Shown: positions 40,020 through 50,457, numbered from the stretch's first letter. The stretch: DNA of 64,000 bases from Muriiphilus sp048268845 (GCA_048268845.1 JBLWUQ010000005.1:1-64000), one strand, 5' to 3'. Program-made: numbers and translations. Notes: generated by a model from the sequence alone, not told the origin.

Positions 40020-41091
40020 CATGCTCGCCCCCGGCGCCACCATCGGCATTCTCGGCGGTGGTCAGCTTGGCCGGATGCTGACGGTCGCCGCCTCCCGTCT
40101 CGGCCTGCGCTGCCACATCTATGAGCCCGGCGCGAACCCGCCCGCCGCAGATGTCGCACACCGCGTCACCACCGCGCCCTATGACGACACCGCCGCCCTC
40201 ACCGCCTTCGCGGGCAGCGTCGATGTCATCACCTATGAATTCGAGAACATCCCGACCGCCGCGCTGGACCTTCTGGAAACCCTGCGTCCGGTCCGCCCCA
40301 ACCGCCGCGCGCTGGCGGTCAGTCAGGACCGTCTGACCGAAAAGGCGTTCCTCTCCGAGATCGGCCTGAACGTCGCCCCCTACGCCGCCGTGGACGACGC
40401 GGTCGACCTTGCCGAGGCCATCGACGAGATCGGCACGCCCGCGATCCTCAAGACCCGCAAGCTGGGCTATGACGGCAAGGGCCAGGCGCGGCTGGCCTCG
40501 CCCGACGACGCCGAAACCGCGCTCGCCGCGATGATGGGTGCGCGTGCGATCCTCGAGGGCTTCATCGACTTCAGCTTCGAGGCCAGCGTGATCGCGGCGC
40601 GCGGGATGCGCGGTGAGGTCGCCTGTTTCGACCCCGGCGAGAACGTGCACAAGGACGGCATCCTCGCCACCACCACGGTGCCCGCGCGCCTCAGCGCGTC
40701 CCAGCGCACCGATGCGGTGCTGCTGGCGGGCAGGATCCTGAACGCGCTGAACTACGTCGGCGTCATGGGGGTCGAGCTCTTCGTCACCCGCACCGGCCTC
40801 GTGGTGAACGAGATCGCGCCACGGGTGCACAACTCGGGGCACTGGACCCAGAACGGCTGCACCATCGACCAGTTCGAACAGCACATACGCGCGGTCGCCG
40901 GCTGGCCGCTCGGCGACGGGGAGCGCCACTCAAACGTGGTGATGGAAAACCTGATCGGCGACGACATGAACCGCGTCCCGGCGCTTGCCGCCGACCCGGC
41001 CAACGCGCTGCATCTCTATGGCAAGGCCGAGGTCAAGCCGGGCCGCAAGATGGGCCACGTGAACCGCATCACCGGCCCCGCCAAGGGCTGA
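40012..41091 (+). CDS. purK: 5-(carboxyamino)imidazole ribonucleotide synthase
   Basis: A 359-residue ATP-grasp enzyme: GILGGGQLGRMLTVAAS, TYEFENIP, SQDRLTEKAFLSEIGLNVAPY, KTRKLGYDGKGQARL and ELFVTRTGLVVNEIAPRVHNSGH, the PurK C-terminal signature. It carboxylates AIR with bicarbonate and ATP to N5-CAIR, the substrate of PurE. An ATG at 40021 is an alternative start. Confidence 0.97.
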   Translation: MTDMLAPGATIGILGGGQLGRMLTVAASRLGLRCHIYEPGANPPAADVAHRVTTAPYDDTAALTAFAGSVDVITYEFENIPTAALDLLETLRPVRPNRRALAVSQDRLTEKAFLSEIGLNVAPYAAVDDAVDLAEAIDEIGTPAILKTRKLGYDGKGQARLASPDDAETALAAMMGARAILEGFIDFSFEASVIAARGMRGEVACFDPGENVHKDGILATTTVPARLSASQRTDAVLLAGRILNALNYVGVMGVELFVTRTGLVVNEIAPRVHNSGHWTQNGCTIDQFEQHIRAVAGWPLGDGERHSNVVMENLIGDDMNRVPALAADPANALHLYGKAEVKPGRKMGHVNRITGPAKG

Positions 41092-41110
41092 CCCGCCCCG
41101 CGTCTTTGCT

Positions 41111-41140
41111 CTGAAAATACCTCCGCCGGAGGCAAAAAAG
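41111..41140. repeat. CCTCCG-C-CGGAGG hairpin of Rhodobacterales intergenic type
   Basis: The 13-base palindrome CCTCCGCCGGAGG (41120-41132) is bounded by A-rich tracts (CTGAAAATA before, CAAAAAAG after). Similar sequences with CCTCCGGCGG and AT-rich ends are common after genes in Roseobacter genomes, as I recall. It follows purK by 28 bases and could also act as a weak terminator of the minus-strand transcript. Confidence 0.45.
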
Positions 41141-41204
41141 TTCTATTTCCGAACCCGAAATCCGCGCCAAACTCTCCGGCAATGTGCGAATCCTGCAATT
41201 CGCC

Positions 41205-41963
41205 TCAGCGATACCCCGCCTCACGCGCGATCCGGTCGAGGATATCGGCCAGCGTCAGCGTGTGGTCGAAATGCCCGGTCTCGAGAAAGCTCACTACCTG
41301 CGCGATCACCAGCGGGTTGACCATCATGAACGTATGCGTGACCGGCAGCACGATATGGTCGGCCATGCCGGCGATCTTGGTCGACTCGACGGCGACCTTG
41401 CCATCGTCCTCGCCCTCGATCATCGCGGAGAACACCGGGTTCAGCGACCGGTTGCCGGCGATCACGCCCAGCTCATAGGCCGGCAGCCCGGCGGTGTTCG
41501 GCGCGGTCCCCGGCCCGGTGCCAAGCTGCATCCCGGCCGGGCCCATCAGCCATTCGAACGGCTCGAAATCGCCGAGGTTGAAGTTGCGGAACTCGTCGAC
41601 CAGCTGCGAGCCGTGGTTGGGTGGCGCCAGCATCACCACCCGCCCCATCCGGGCCGGGCGGAAATCGCGCAGCCAGATCCGGGCAAGGATGCCGCCCATC
41701 GAATGGGTGACGATATGCACCCGCTCCTCGGGGCCGCATTTCTCGACCGCAGGCGGCAGCGCCAGTTCCACAAGCTCGCCGATCTTCGCTTCGGTCGAGG
41801 GATAGCCGTCGTTGACGACGGTATAGCCGATCTCCTTCAGCGTCTCCTCCATCACCGTCATCGAGGCCGGCGTGCGTGCCAGGCCGTGCAGCAGCACGAC
41901 ACATTCGGCCAGGGCCGGGGCGGGCAGGATGGACAGGGAAAGGGCAAGGATGACGTTTCGCAT
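41205..41963 (-). CDS. secreted alpha/beta hydrolase (lipase-like)
   Basis: A 252-residue protein with a signal peptide (MRNVILALSLSILPAPALA, cleavage near ALA-E). The hydrolase fold shows VVLLHGLARTPASM, the nucleophile elbow THSMGG, and the PPNHGSQLVDEF segment of lipase/esterase-like proteins. The late MADHIVLPVTHTFM holds the likely catalytic histidine. It would act in the periplasm or outside the cell. Only one gene; substrate unknown. Confidence 0.82.
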   Translation of the reverse strand: MRNVILALSLSILPAPALAECVVLLHGLARTPASMTVMEETLKEIGYTVVNDGYPSTEAKIGELVELALPPAVEKCGPEERVHIVTHSMGGILARIWLRDFRPARMGRVVMLAPPNHGSQLVDEFRNFNLGDFEPFEWLMGPAGMQLGTGPGTAPNTAGLPAYELGVIAGNRSLNPVFSAMIEGEDDGKVAVESTKIAGMADHIVLPVTHTFMMVNPLVIAQVVSFLETGHFDHTLTLADILDRIAREAGYR

Positions 41964-42013
41964 GGGACCAAGATATGCCTGCCGCAGGACGGTTACGAGG
42001 GGGTATGTGAAAA

Positions 42014-42037
42014 GGTGCCGCGCTTTCGCGCGGCACC
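42014..42037 (-). terminator. rho-independent terminator
   Basis: GGTGCCGCGC, loop of four, GCGCGGCACC, then TTTT on the minus strand; 19 bases after the stop of the polymer-like membrane protein. Confidence 0.8.
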
Positions 42038-42056
42038 CTGTCTTGTGCGGTCCGGC

Positions 42057-43178
42057 TCAGGCTTCTTCGACCCGGAAACCAGGCCCGAACATCCTGACCA
42101 CCAGCGCGCCCGCGCCGATGAAGAAGATCGCCATCATCGCCAGCCAGCCCAGCCACGGCACCAGCGCCACCGCACCGGCAATCGCCGCACCGGCAAAGGC
42201 CGCGATGGCGCGGTCGCCGGTGGTGGTGGGCTCGCCGCGCCCGGCGATTCCGGTCGCCCAGACGCCCAGCACATAGGCGCCGACGACATAGCCCGCCACG
42301 CCCAGAAGGATCGCCCCGATCAGCGACACCGGCACCAGCACGATGCCGATTCCGGTCATCGCCAGAAACAGCATCGACCCGACCAGGGTCGACAGGCCAA
42401 GGAACCCGAACCAGGCGCTGCGCAGCGGCCGGGCCAGCACCTTCTGGCGCAATTCGGCGACATAATTCGGCGCGACGGCAGCCAGGAGCGTGCCCAGCAG
42501 ACCCACGACCAGAACGCTGCCGATCCAGCCCTTCACGCGGGTGAAGAAGCTGGGCCGCTGCATTCCCTCGGTGCCCTTGAACTGGGCAAGCTCATGGAAC
42601 TCCACCCGGTCGGCGGGGGCCACGCGGGTCGGAACCTCGATGTCGCCGGGGTCGTTGGCATAGACATGCAGCATGCCACCGACGCTTGCGGCCTCGCCCC
42701 ATTCGACGGTTTCGGCCGATAGTGCCAGATCGCCCGCGATGGCCGCGTCGATCTCGACCTCCTGCCCGCCCAGCACGGCGTTGCCCGCGACCGGCGCGCT
42801 CAACTCGACCCGCGAGCCCATGGCCCGCAGGTTGCCGCCGACCGGTGCCGCGATGCTCAGCGTCTCGCCCATCACCGAGGCGTTGCCGCCGACTGCGCCG
42901 GTCACGTCGATATCGGCACCCGCCGCATAGAAGTTCTGGCCGACGTCACTGTCGAGCGTCACGTAGCGCCCGGCCATGTGGGCCGACCCGGCGACATCGG
43001 CGCGCGCCTTGACGTTGTAGCCCATGATGAACAGGTCGCCGGCGGTCTCACTGGCGGCCGCCACGGTGCGCCCGGCGATGTAGTTGTCGCCGCCGAAGCT
43101 CCAGACCGATGGGCTGTCCTGGGCCAGCGCGGGTGTGGCGAGCGCCACGAACAGAAGTGGAACAAGTGATTTTAACAT
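42057..43178 (-). CDS. bactofilin-like periplasmic repeat protein with C-terminal membrane domain
   Basis: A 373-residue protein. A signal peptide (MLKSLVPLLFVALATPALA) is followed by a right-handed-helix-like repeat region with many Gly-Asn/Gly-Asp turns (AGDLFIMGYNVKARADVAGS, VGGNASVMGETLSIAAP, VAGNAVLGGQEVEIDAA), as in polymer-forming bactofilin-type proteins. The C-terminal 150 residues contain four hydrophobic segments (VLVVGLLGTLLAAV, FLAMTGIGIVLVPV, GVAGYVVGAYVLG, AIAGAVALVPWLG). The architecture with a signal peptide and membrane domain differs from cytosolic bactofilins. Function unknown; an envelope scaffold is possible. Confidence 0.65.
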   Translation of the reverse strand: MLKSLVPLLFVALATPALAQDSPSVWSFGGDNYIAGRTVAAASETAGDLFIMGYNVKARADVAGSAHMAGRYVTLDSDVGQNFYAAGADIDVTGAVGGNASVMGETLSIAAPVGGNLRAMGSRVELSAPVAGNAVLGGQEVEIDAAIAGDLALSAETVEWGEAASVGGMLHVYANDPGDIEVPTRVAPADRVEFHELAQFKGTEGMQRPSFFTRVKGWIGSVLVVGLLGTLLAAVAPNYVAELRQKVLARPLRSAWFGFLGLSTLVGSMLFLAMTGIGIVLVPVSLIGAILLGVAGYVVGAYVLGVWATGIAGRGEPTTTGDRAIAAFAGAAIAGAVALVPWLGWLAMMAIFFIGAGALVVRMFGPGFRVEEA

Positions 43179-43280
43179 GGGTATCCCCGTGAGAAAAATG
43201 CTTCTCAAGCTAACTTATGAACCGCTCACGCGGATGTTAAGGCCGCGAGGGAATATGCCGCGCCTGCATCTGCGATCACG

Positions 43281-44402
43281 TCACGGCAACGCCTCGTCCC
43301 GCGCGCCGGGCAGATCGGGTCCGGGGCGGTGCGGGCGCGCTTGCGCCATGCCGCGCAGCCTGCCGATGCCGTGTCTGGCCGCATCATGCGCCATCGCCGC
43401 CGCACCGCGCGGGTTCAGCGGGTAGATCCGCAGCGACGTGGCGGCGATCGCCTTGTCGGTCCATGAACGCTTGAAATCGTCCTGGTGCCCCTGAAAATCG
43501 AACCGCGACAGGCCAAGTGCGGCGCAGTGGCGGATCAGGTGATGCTGCATCAGGATACCCGGCGCATATCTGCGGTAGGTCGGATCGAAGCCGGTCTTGT
43601 AGGCCCAATAGGTGCCCGCATGGATCTCGCCGATGCTCATGGCGAGCGGCTTGTCGTCAAGGCTGAGGAAGGTGACATGCAGCCTGCCCAGCCGCGCCAG
43701 ACCGCGACCATAGGCCCGGTAGAAATCGGCCTGGCGGTCGTCGCTTGCCAGGGCGATCCCGGCGGCGTGTTTCCAGCCCATCGCCTCGACGCGGAACGCC
43801 CTGTCCAGTGCCGCATCGGCCGAAGCCGCGTCCGGTGCCAGGAACTCCATCCGGACCGCGCCTAGCGCGTTCAACTGGCGCTCGCGCCGGCGAATGGATG
43901 TGCTCATGCTCGGGCGCAGATAGCGCGCCGGGTCGCTCCAGCCCGGATCGAGGTCAATGAACGGCCAGAGCGGTCTGTCCAGCGGTTTGGACACCACCAC
44001 CGCCAACCCGCGCGCGCCACGCCTGAGATGGTGGAGCAGGCGCGATCCGGTCGGGATGTAGCCAAGGTTCACCGGGTGGCCGAACCGGAGCAATCCCGTG
44101 GCGAGCGCGGCCATTGCGTCATCGTCCGCAGAGGCCACCGAAACGCCGCCGCCTTCGTTGCCGACAAAGAAATGCCGGCCGGCCCGGCCCAACTCGCGAA
44201 CCAGCGGCAGGACCGCCCGTGGCGCCGCCGGATCGCCCACGACCAGAGCCTTCGCGCTGCCCGCGACACCATAGGCCGCGGCTGCACAATCGACCCAGAG
44301 CCGCAGCGACATCGGGCTGCGTCCCGCCTCCGAGGCCACCGCGTCCCAGGTCTCGGGCGAGATCGCTGAAAGCGGAACGGTTCTGACGTCGGGGCTGTTC
44401 AT
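43281..44402 (-). CDS. GNAT/FemAB-like N-acyltransferase (BioF2-type)
   Basis: A 373-residue protein with the C-terminal acetyltransferase_6 fold: RPSMSTSIRRRERQL, AMGWKHAAGIAL, LHVTFLSLDDKPLAMSIGEI, YWAYKTGFDPTYRRYAPGIL and LSRFDFQGHQDDFKRSWTD. Such enzymes are linked to cellulose/exopolysaccharide modification or peptidoglycan bridge formation. It has no signal peptide. It stands alone between the envelope gene and groEL. The start at 44402 begins MNSPDVRTV; substrate unknown. Confidence 0.75.
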   Translation of the reverse strand: MNSPDVRTVPLSAISPETWDAVASEAGRSPMSLRLWVDCAAAAYGVAGSAKALVVGDPAAPRAVLPLVRELGRAGRHFFVGNEGGGVSVASADDDAMAALATGLLRFGHPVNLGYIPTGSRLLHHLRRGARGLAVVVSKPLDRPLWPFIDLDPGWSDPARYLRPSMSTSIRRRERQLNALGAVRMEFLAPDAASADAALDRAFRVEAMGWKHAAGIALASDDRQADFYRAYGRGLARLGRLHVTFLSLDDKPLAMSIGEIHAGTYWAYKTGFDPTYRRYAPGILMQHHLIRHCAALGLSRFDFQGHQDDFKRSWTDKAIAATSLRIYPLNPRGAAAMAHDAARHGIGRLRGMAQARPHRPGPDLPGARDEALP

Positions 44403-44521
44403 CTGTTCTGGATTTTTGCGTTCTGGGGGCCGGGGCGGGCGAATGTCGGGCACCATAGCATTGGCCGGACAAAAGAAAACCTTCGCACCTCGACGGCGTG
44501 AACGGGTGCCGTCCGGACGTG

Positions 44522-44550
44522 AAAAGGGGCCGCACCGGGCGACCCCTTTT
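44522..44550 (-). terminator. rho-independent terminator of groESL
   Basis: AAAAGGGG and CCCCTTTT pair, with an inner CGC/GCG stem (one mismatch) and a five-base loop, 22 bases after the groEL stop, followed on the minus strand by T residues. Confidence 0.82.
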
Positions 44551-44572
44551 GCCTTCTCGAGTGGCGGGTGGC

Positions 44573-46216
44573 TTACATCATGCCGCCCATGCCGCCCATT
44601 CCGCCCATGTCGGGCATGCCGCCGCCGGCGCCTTTGGCTTCCGGCTTGTCGGCCACCATCGCTTCGGTGGTGATCAGCAGGCCGGCGATCGAGGCAGCGC
44701 CTTCCAGCGCGTTGCGCACGACCTTGGCCGGGTCGACCACACCGAACTTGAACATGTCGCCATATTCTTCGGTCTGGGCGTTGAAGCCGAACTTCAGGTC
44801 GTTCGATTCACGGATCTTGCCGGCAACCACGGCGCCGTCGACGCCGGCGTTCTCGGCGATCTGGCGCAGCGGAGCTTCCAGCGCGCGGCGCACGATGCCG
44901 ATACCGGCAGTCTGGTCCGCGTTGTCACCGGTCATGCCCTCGAGACCCTTGGCGCCCTGCACCAGAGCCACGCCGCCACCGACGACGATGCCTTCCTGAA
45001 CCGCAGCACGGGTCGCGTTCAGCGCGTCGTCGACGCGGTCCTTGCGCTCCTTGACCTCGGTCTCGGTCATGCCGCCGACGCGGATGATGGCAACACCACC
45101 GGCCAGCTTGGCAACCCGCTCCTGCAGCTTCTCGCGGTCGTAGTCCGAGGTGGTTTCCTCGATCTGGTTGCGGATCTGCGACACGCGGGCCTCGATCTCG
45201 GCCTTCTCACCGGCACCGTCGATGATGGTGGTGGTGTCCTTGGAGATCTCGATCTTCTTGGCGGTGCCGAGCATGTCCATGGTGACATTCTCGAGCTTCA
45301 TGCCAAGGTCTTCCGAGATCACCTGGCCGCCGGTCAGGATCGCGATGTCCTGCAGCATGGCCTTGCGGCGATCGCCGAAGCCCGGCGCCTTGACGGCGGC
45401 GATCTTCAGGCCACCGCGCAGCTTGTTGACCACGAGGGTCGCCAGCGCTTCGCCTTCGACGTCCTCGGCAATGATCAGCAGCGGCTTTTGCGACTGGATC
45501 ACCTGCTCGAGCAGCGGAACCATCGACTGCAGCGACGACAGCTTCTTCTCGTGCAGCAGGATGTAGCAGTCTTCCAGCTCGGCCAGCATCTTCTCGGGGT
45601 TGGTCACGAAGTAGGGCGACAGGTAGCCGCGGTCGAACTGCATCCCTTCGACGACTTCAACCTCGGTCTCCATGCCCTTGTTCTCTTCGACGGTGATGAC
45701 ACCCTCGTTGCCGACCTTCTGCATGGCTTCGGCGATCTGGCGGCCGATTTCGACCTCGCCGTTGGCCGAGATGGTGCCGACCTGGGCCACTTCGGCCGAG
45801 TCGTTCACTTCGCGCGAGGCGGCCCTGATCGAGGCGACCACATTGGTCACCGCAAGGTCGATGCCGCGCTTGAGGTCCATCGGGTTCATGCCCGCGGCCA
45901 CGGCCTTCATGCCTTCGCGCACGATCGCCTGGGCGAGCACGGTGGCGGTGGTGGTGCCGTCGCCGGCCTCGTCATTGGTGCGCGAGGCGACTTCTTTCAC
46001 CATCTGCGCACCCATGTTCTCGAACCGGTCTTCCAGTTCGATCTCCTTGGCGACGGTCACACCGTCCTTGGTGATGCGCGGGGCGCCGAACGACTTCTCG
46101 ATGACCACGTTGCGGCCCTTCGGCCCCAGGGTCACCTTGACGGCGTCGGCGAGGATGTTGACGCCCTTGAGCAACTTGTTGCGGGCGTCGGTATTGAACT
46201 TGACTTCTTTTGCCAT
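44573..46216 (-). CDS. groEL: chaperonin GroEL (60 kDa)
   Basis: A 547-residue chaperonin: MAKEVKFNTDARNKLLKGVN, the nucleotide loop TLGPKGRNVVIEKS, AGDGTTTATVLA and the C-terminal GGM repeats. Length is standard for the single-ring subunit of the 14-mer. It folds proteins with GroES and ATP. It is 46 bases after groES and under the same heat-shock promoter. Confidence 0.98.
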   Translation of the reverse strand: MAKEVKFNTDARNKLLKGVNILADAVKVTLGPKGRNVVIEKSFGAPRITKDGVTVAKEIELEDRFENMGAQMVKEVASRTNDEAGDGTTTATVLAQAIVREGMKAVAAGMNPMDLKRGIDLAVTNVVASIRAASREVNDSAEVAQVGTISANGEVEIGRQIAEAMQKVGNEGVITVEENKGMETEVEVVEGMQFDRGYLSPYFVTNPEKMLAELEDCYILLHEKKLSSLQSMVPLLEQVIQSQKPLLIIAEDVEGEALATLVVNKLRGGLKIAAVKAPGFGDRRKAMLQDIAILTGGQVISEDLGMKLENVTMDMLGTAKKIEISKDTTTIIDGAGEKAEIEARVSQIRNQIEETTSDYDREKLQERVAKLAGGVAIIRVGGMTETEVKERKDRVDDALNATRAAVQEGIVVGGGVALVQGAKGLEGMTGDNADQTAGIGIVRRALEAPLRQIAENAGVDGAVVAGKIRESNDLKFGFNAQTEEYGDMFKFGVVDPAKVVRNALEGAASIAGLLITTEAMVADKPEAKGAGGGMPDMGGMGGMGGMM

Positions 46217-46262
46217 GTTCCTGGCTCCTATTCTCTATATCTCGTGAAATCCGGTTCGACGA

Positions 46263-46550
46263 TCAGGCGATGATGCCCAGGATGTCGCTTTCCTTCATGA
46301 TCAGCAGTTCCTTGCCGTCGAGCGTGATCTCGGTGCCCGACCACTTGCCGAAAAGGATCTTGTCGCCCGCTTTCACGTCCATCTTGATGCGGTCGCCGTC
46401 TTCGTCTCTGGCACCGGCGCCAACGGCAATGACGATGCCTTCTGCGGGCTTTTCCTTGGCGCTGTCGGGGATGATCAGCCCGCCAGCGGTTTTTGCTTCG
46501 CTTTCGACGCGCTCGACCACGACGCGGTCATGCAGGGGAGTAAATGCCAT
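46263..46550 (-). CDS. groES: co-chaperonin GroES
   Basis: A 95-residue subunit of the heptameric lid: FTPLHDRVVVERVESEAKTA, the mobile loop TAGGLIIPDSAKEKPAEG, and the C-terminal LIMKESDILGIIA. The start at 46550 is the family start; a longer in-frame reading is not homologous. It precedes groEL in the classic groESL operon. Confidence 0.98.
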   Translation of the reverse strand: MAFTPLHDRVVVERVESEAKTAGGLIIPDSAKEKPAEGIVIAVGAGARDEDGDRIKMDVKAGDKILFGKWSGTEITLDGKELLIMKESDILGIIA

Positions 46551-46580
46551 TTCGAGGCTCCTCAACTCAGTTGGTTGGTT

Positions 46581-46607
46581 TTGGCACTCACCTCGGGCGA
46601 GTGCTAA
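46581..46607. promoter_or_regulatory. CIRCE element (HrcA operator) of groESL
   Basis: TTGGCACTC, nine bases, GAGTGCTAA: the canonical CIRCE inverted repeat TTAGCACTC-N9-GAGTGCTAA with one mismatch in the first arm. It lies 31-57 bp upstream of the groES ATG and just downstream of the -10 box, so HrcA would block transcription. Confidence 0.95.
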
Positions 46608-46614
46608 CGAGGCA

Positions 46615-46643
46615 TAGCTAGGCAGATGCCGACAGGCTGTCAA
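46615..46643 (-). promoter_or_regulatory. sigma70-type groESL promoter
   Basis: Minus strand: TTGACA (46643-46638), 17-base spacer, TAGCTA (46620-46615). The -35 is perfect and the CIRCE follows directly. Confidence 0.8.
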
Positions 46644-46749
46644 CAGGCGCGATCTGATATTTTGCGCGACGTCGCGCCACGCCGCTTTCCGGCGTTCCGG
46701 GGCGAGCGTGCCGCGGGACGATTGCCGGCGCGACACGCGGCGCGGGCGG

Positions 46750-47670
46750 CTACTCGACCCAGGCGGTCCCCGGCTCGACCCGCGCGCAGAACTCTCCGGC
46801 GACGGCGCGGCTGGTTTCGACCATGGCGCGGATCGTGTCCTGCTGGGTCAGGGCCTGATAGGACGCCACCACCGGCATCGGCGGAAGGTGCTTGGTGACG
46901 TCCAGCGCGCAAAGCTGCCCGGACTTCAACTCGCGCCGGATCGACACCGCTGGCAGGGCGGCAACGCCGAAGCCGTCGATCAGCAGATTGACGATCGCAT
47001 AGAGCGAGTTGCAGCTGGTCAGGTTGGTGGCCAGCAGTTTCTCGTCATGGAAATACGGCGCGATCATCAGGAACGGCGGCGAGGCTTTCGCGAACGAGAT
47101 GATTGGCAGCCGCGCCAGATCGCCGGGCGTGTAGAGATGCTCGGGGTCGATCAGCCGAGGTGAGCCGGCCCAGATCATCTGCAGCATGCAGGCCGAGAAG
47201 CTGCGGAAGCCCTCGTCGATCAGCGGCTGGATGGCGAAGGCCACGTCCAGACGGTCGGCCTTCAGCCCCGCCAGCAAGGGCGCGGTGCCATCGACCGTCA
47301 GCTCGATCTGAACACCCGGAAACCGCGCATGCAACGCGTCGATGAGGTCGGGCATCCATGTCGCGGCCACCGTGTCGATGGCCCCCAGCCGCAGCGGGGT
47401 GGACCGTTTGAGCGGTGAGCCCGACAGCTTGGCCGAGACCTGATCGAGTTCGTCCAGCGCCGCCTCGAAGCCCTTCAGCACCAGTTCGCCTGCATCGGTC
47501 AGGCGGAACACGCCATTGCCGCGCTCGATCAGACGGCTGCCATATTTGCGCTCGATCGCGGTGAGGCGGCTCGAGATCGCCGGTTGCGTGGTGTTGAGTT
47601 CTTCCGCGGCGCGGCGGAAATTGCGCGTGCGGGTCAGGACGACGAAGGTCCTCATGTCGATTGTGCGCAT
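46750..47670 (-). CDS. LysR-family regulator
   Basis: A 306-residue protein: MRTIDMRTFVVLTRTRNFRR, the HTH AAEELNTTQPAISSRLTAIE and the substrate-binding domain (LRLGAIDTVAATWMP, LDVAFAIQPLIDEGFRS, GFGVAALPAVSIRRE). It is the last gene of the minus-strand run that includes an ABC transporter (47779-51489) and DUF3830 (51568), and probably controls that operon. The ligand is unknown. Confidence 0.92.
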   Translation of the reverse strand: MRTIDMRTFVVLTRTRNFRRAAEELNTTQPAISSRLTAIERKYGSRLIERGNGVFRLTDAGELVLKGFEAALDELDQVSAKLSGSPLKRSTPLRLGAIDTVAATWMPDLIDALHARFPGVQIELTVDGTAPLLAGLKADRLDVAFAIQPLIDEGFRSFSACMLQMIWAGSPRLIDPEHLYTPGDLARLPIISFAKASPPFLMIAPYFHDEKLLATNLTSCNSLYAIVNLLIDGFGVAALPAVSIRRELKSGQLCALDVTKHLPPMPVVASYQALTQQDTIRAMVETSRAVAGEFCARVEPGTAWVE

Positions 47671-47778
47671 TTGCCCCCCCGTGGAACGCGGGTGGCGCCT
47701 GGCCTCAAGCGTAGTTCGGGCACCGCGTCTTTCGCCGGTGATGATAGCATCGTGGACGCAGGGCGCAAGCCGCCTGCC

Positions 47779-48819
<1,041 letters not shown>

Positions 48820-49617
48820 TCAGGTATTTGCCACGCGGTTCAGGCCAAGAAGCCGGTCAAGAAGGACGATCAGCGTCACGGTCAGCACGATCATCATGGT
48901 GGAAACCGCCGCAACCGTCGGGTCAGGCGAGAATTCGAGTTGCCCGTAGATCTGCACGGGCAGCGTGTTCAGGCCGGGGTTGCGCAGGAACAAGGACAGC
49001 ACCGCTTCGTCGAACGAGATGTTGAAGGCAAAGAAGGCCCCCGCCGCCAGACCCGGCCGGCATTGCGGCAGGACGACATGCCAGAGACGGCGCGACCAGC
49101 TGGCGCCCATCGTGCGGGCGGCCTCTTCCATGAACGGGTCGCTCTCGGCCAGCACCGCCAGCGTCGTGCGGATCACATAAGGCAGCGCAACGACGGTATG
49201 CGCGATCCAGAGCGCGAGGAACGAGGTGGTCCCGAACAGCGAACTCCACAGCATCAACATGCCGATGGCGAAAATGATGCTGGGAATGACCAGCGGCGAC
49301 AGGAAGAAGGTTTCCAGCGACTGCCTGTTCACGCGCCGCGACAGGGCGATGGCCGCCGCGCCGCCGATCACGGTCGCGGAGACGGTGACAAGCGCCGCCA
49401 GCCGCAGCGACAGCCAGAACGCCTCGACATATTCGCGCGAGCCCAGCGCCTTGCGATACCAGTTCAGGGTGAAGCCCTGCGGCGGAAAGACGATGAACTG
49501 GCTTTCCGAGACCGAAACGCCGATCACCACCACCAGCGGCGCCAGCAGCAAGACCGCGGCGAGGATCACGAAACCCCAGGCCAGCCAGCGCAACCATGTC
49601 GGAATCGCCTTAACCAT
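48820..49617 (-). CDS. ABC permease (PotC-like)
   Basis: A 265-residue permease with six hydrophobic segments and the EAA loop EEAARTMGASWSRRLWHVVL, followed by PQCRPGLAAG. Typical PotC size. The ATG at 49617 overlaps the stop of the upstream permease by 8 bases; a GTG four codons earlier is less likely. Confidence 0.92.
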   Translation of the reverse strand: MVKAIPTWLRWLAWGFVILAAVLLLAPLVVVIGVSVSESQFIVFPPQGFTLNWYRKALGSREYVEAFWLSLRLAALVTVSATVIGGAAAIALSRRVNRQSLETFFLSPLVIPSIIFAIGMLMLWSSLFGTTSFLALWIAHTVVALPYVIRTTLAVLAESDPFMEEAARTMGASWSRRLWHVVLPQCRPGLAAGAFFAFNISFDEAVLSLFLRNPGLNTLPVQIYGQLEFSPDPTVAAVSTMMIVLTVTLIVLLDRLLGLNRVANT

Positions 49618-50428
49618 GCCGCGCACCAAGCCGCAGATAGGGGATCAGAACCAGCGCAAGGCCAAAGAACAGGATCACCGACTGCGCGGCGGCGAAGTTC
49701 CAGTCCAGCGTCTGCGTCACGCTTTTATAGATCGAACCGGCCAGAACCTCGATCCGCGCCCCGCCCAGCAGGCTTGGCGTGATGAAGGACGAGGCCGACA
49801 GCGTGAAGACCAGCAGCGATCCGGCAACAACTCCGGGCATCGACAGGGGCAGAACCACCCGCCTGATGGTTTGCAGAAAGCCGCAGCCCATGGTCCGCGC
49901 GGCTTCTTCCAGCCGCGGGTCGAGGCGGCTGAGAACGCCCAGAAGGCTCAGCACCATGAAGGGCAGCAACACCTGCACCATGCCCAGAACGATCGCGGAC
50001 TCGGTATGCATCAACGAAAAACTCCGTCCGACCAGCCCCATGTCGCGCAGCGTCGTCGCCAGCGGCCCGGAGCGGCCCAGCAGGACCATCCAGCCGAAGG
50101 TGCGCACCACGACCGAGGTCATCAGCGGCAGGATCACCATCACGATCAGCCAGAGCCGCGCCTGCGGCCCGACGCGTGAGGTGATATAGGCCAGCGGAAA
50201 GCCGATTGCCGCCGTGACCGCGGTGATCACCAGCGACAGCCGGACCGTGCGCCACAGGATCGACGGGTAATAGCCATCCTGAAAGAACCGCGCGAAGTGC
50301 TCGAACGTCACCCCGTCCGGCCCCATCACCGACAGGACCAGCATCCGCATGATCGGCAAGATGAATCCCAGGACCAGCAATGCCAGTCCCGGGACAAGAA
50401 ACAACCAGGCTTCCCTGCGGTTCGTCAT
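49610..50428 (-). CDS. ABC permease (PotB-like)
   Basis: A 272-residue permease with six helices, ending in a typical EAA loop (EEAARTMGCGFLQTIRRVVL). It contains PLAYITSRVGPQARLW, a PotB-like segment. The start at 50428 (MTNRREAWLFLV) gives the standard N-terminus. It forms the heterodimeric channel with the PotC-like partner. Confidence 0.92.
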   Translation of the reverse strand: MTNRREAWLFLVPGLALLVLGFILPIMRMLVLSVMGPDGVTFEHFARFFQDGYYPSILWRTVRLSLVITAVTAAIGFPLAYITSRVGPQARLWLIVMVILPLMTSVVVRTFGWMVLLGRSGPLATTLRDMGLVGRSFSLMHTESAIVLGMVQVLLPFMVLSLLGVLSRLDPRLEEAARTMGCGFLQTIRRVVLPLSMPGVVAGSLLVFTLSASSFITPSLLGGARIEVLAGSIYKSVTQTLDWNFAAAQSVILFFGLALVLIPYLRLGARHG

Positions 50429-50457
50429 GTGCTTTCGTCCCGCGGCCCGGGTTTGCT

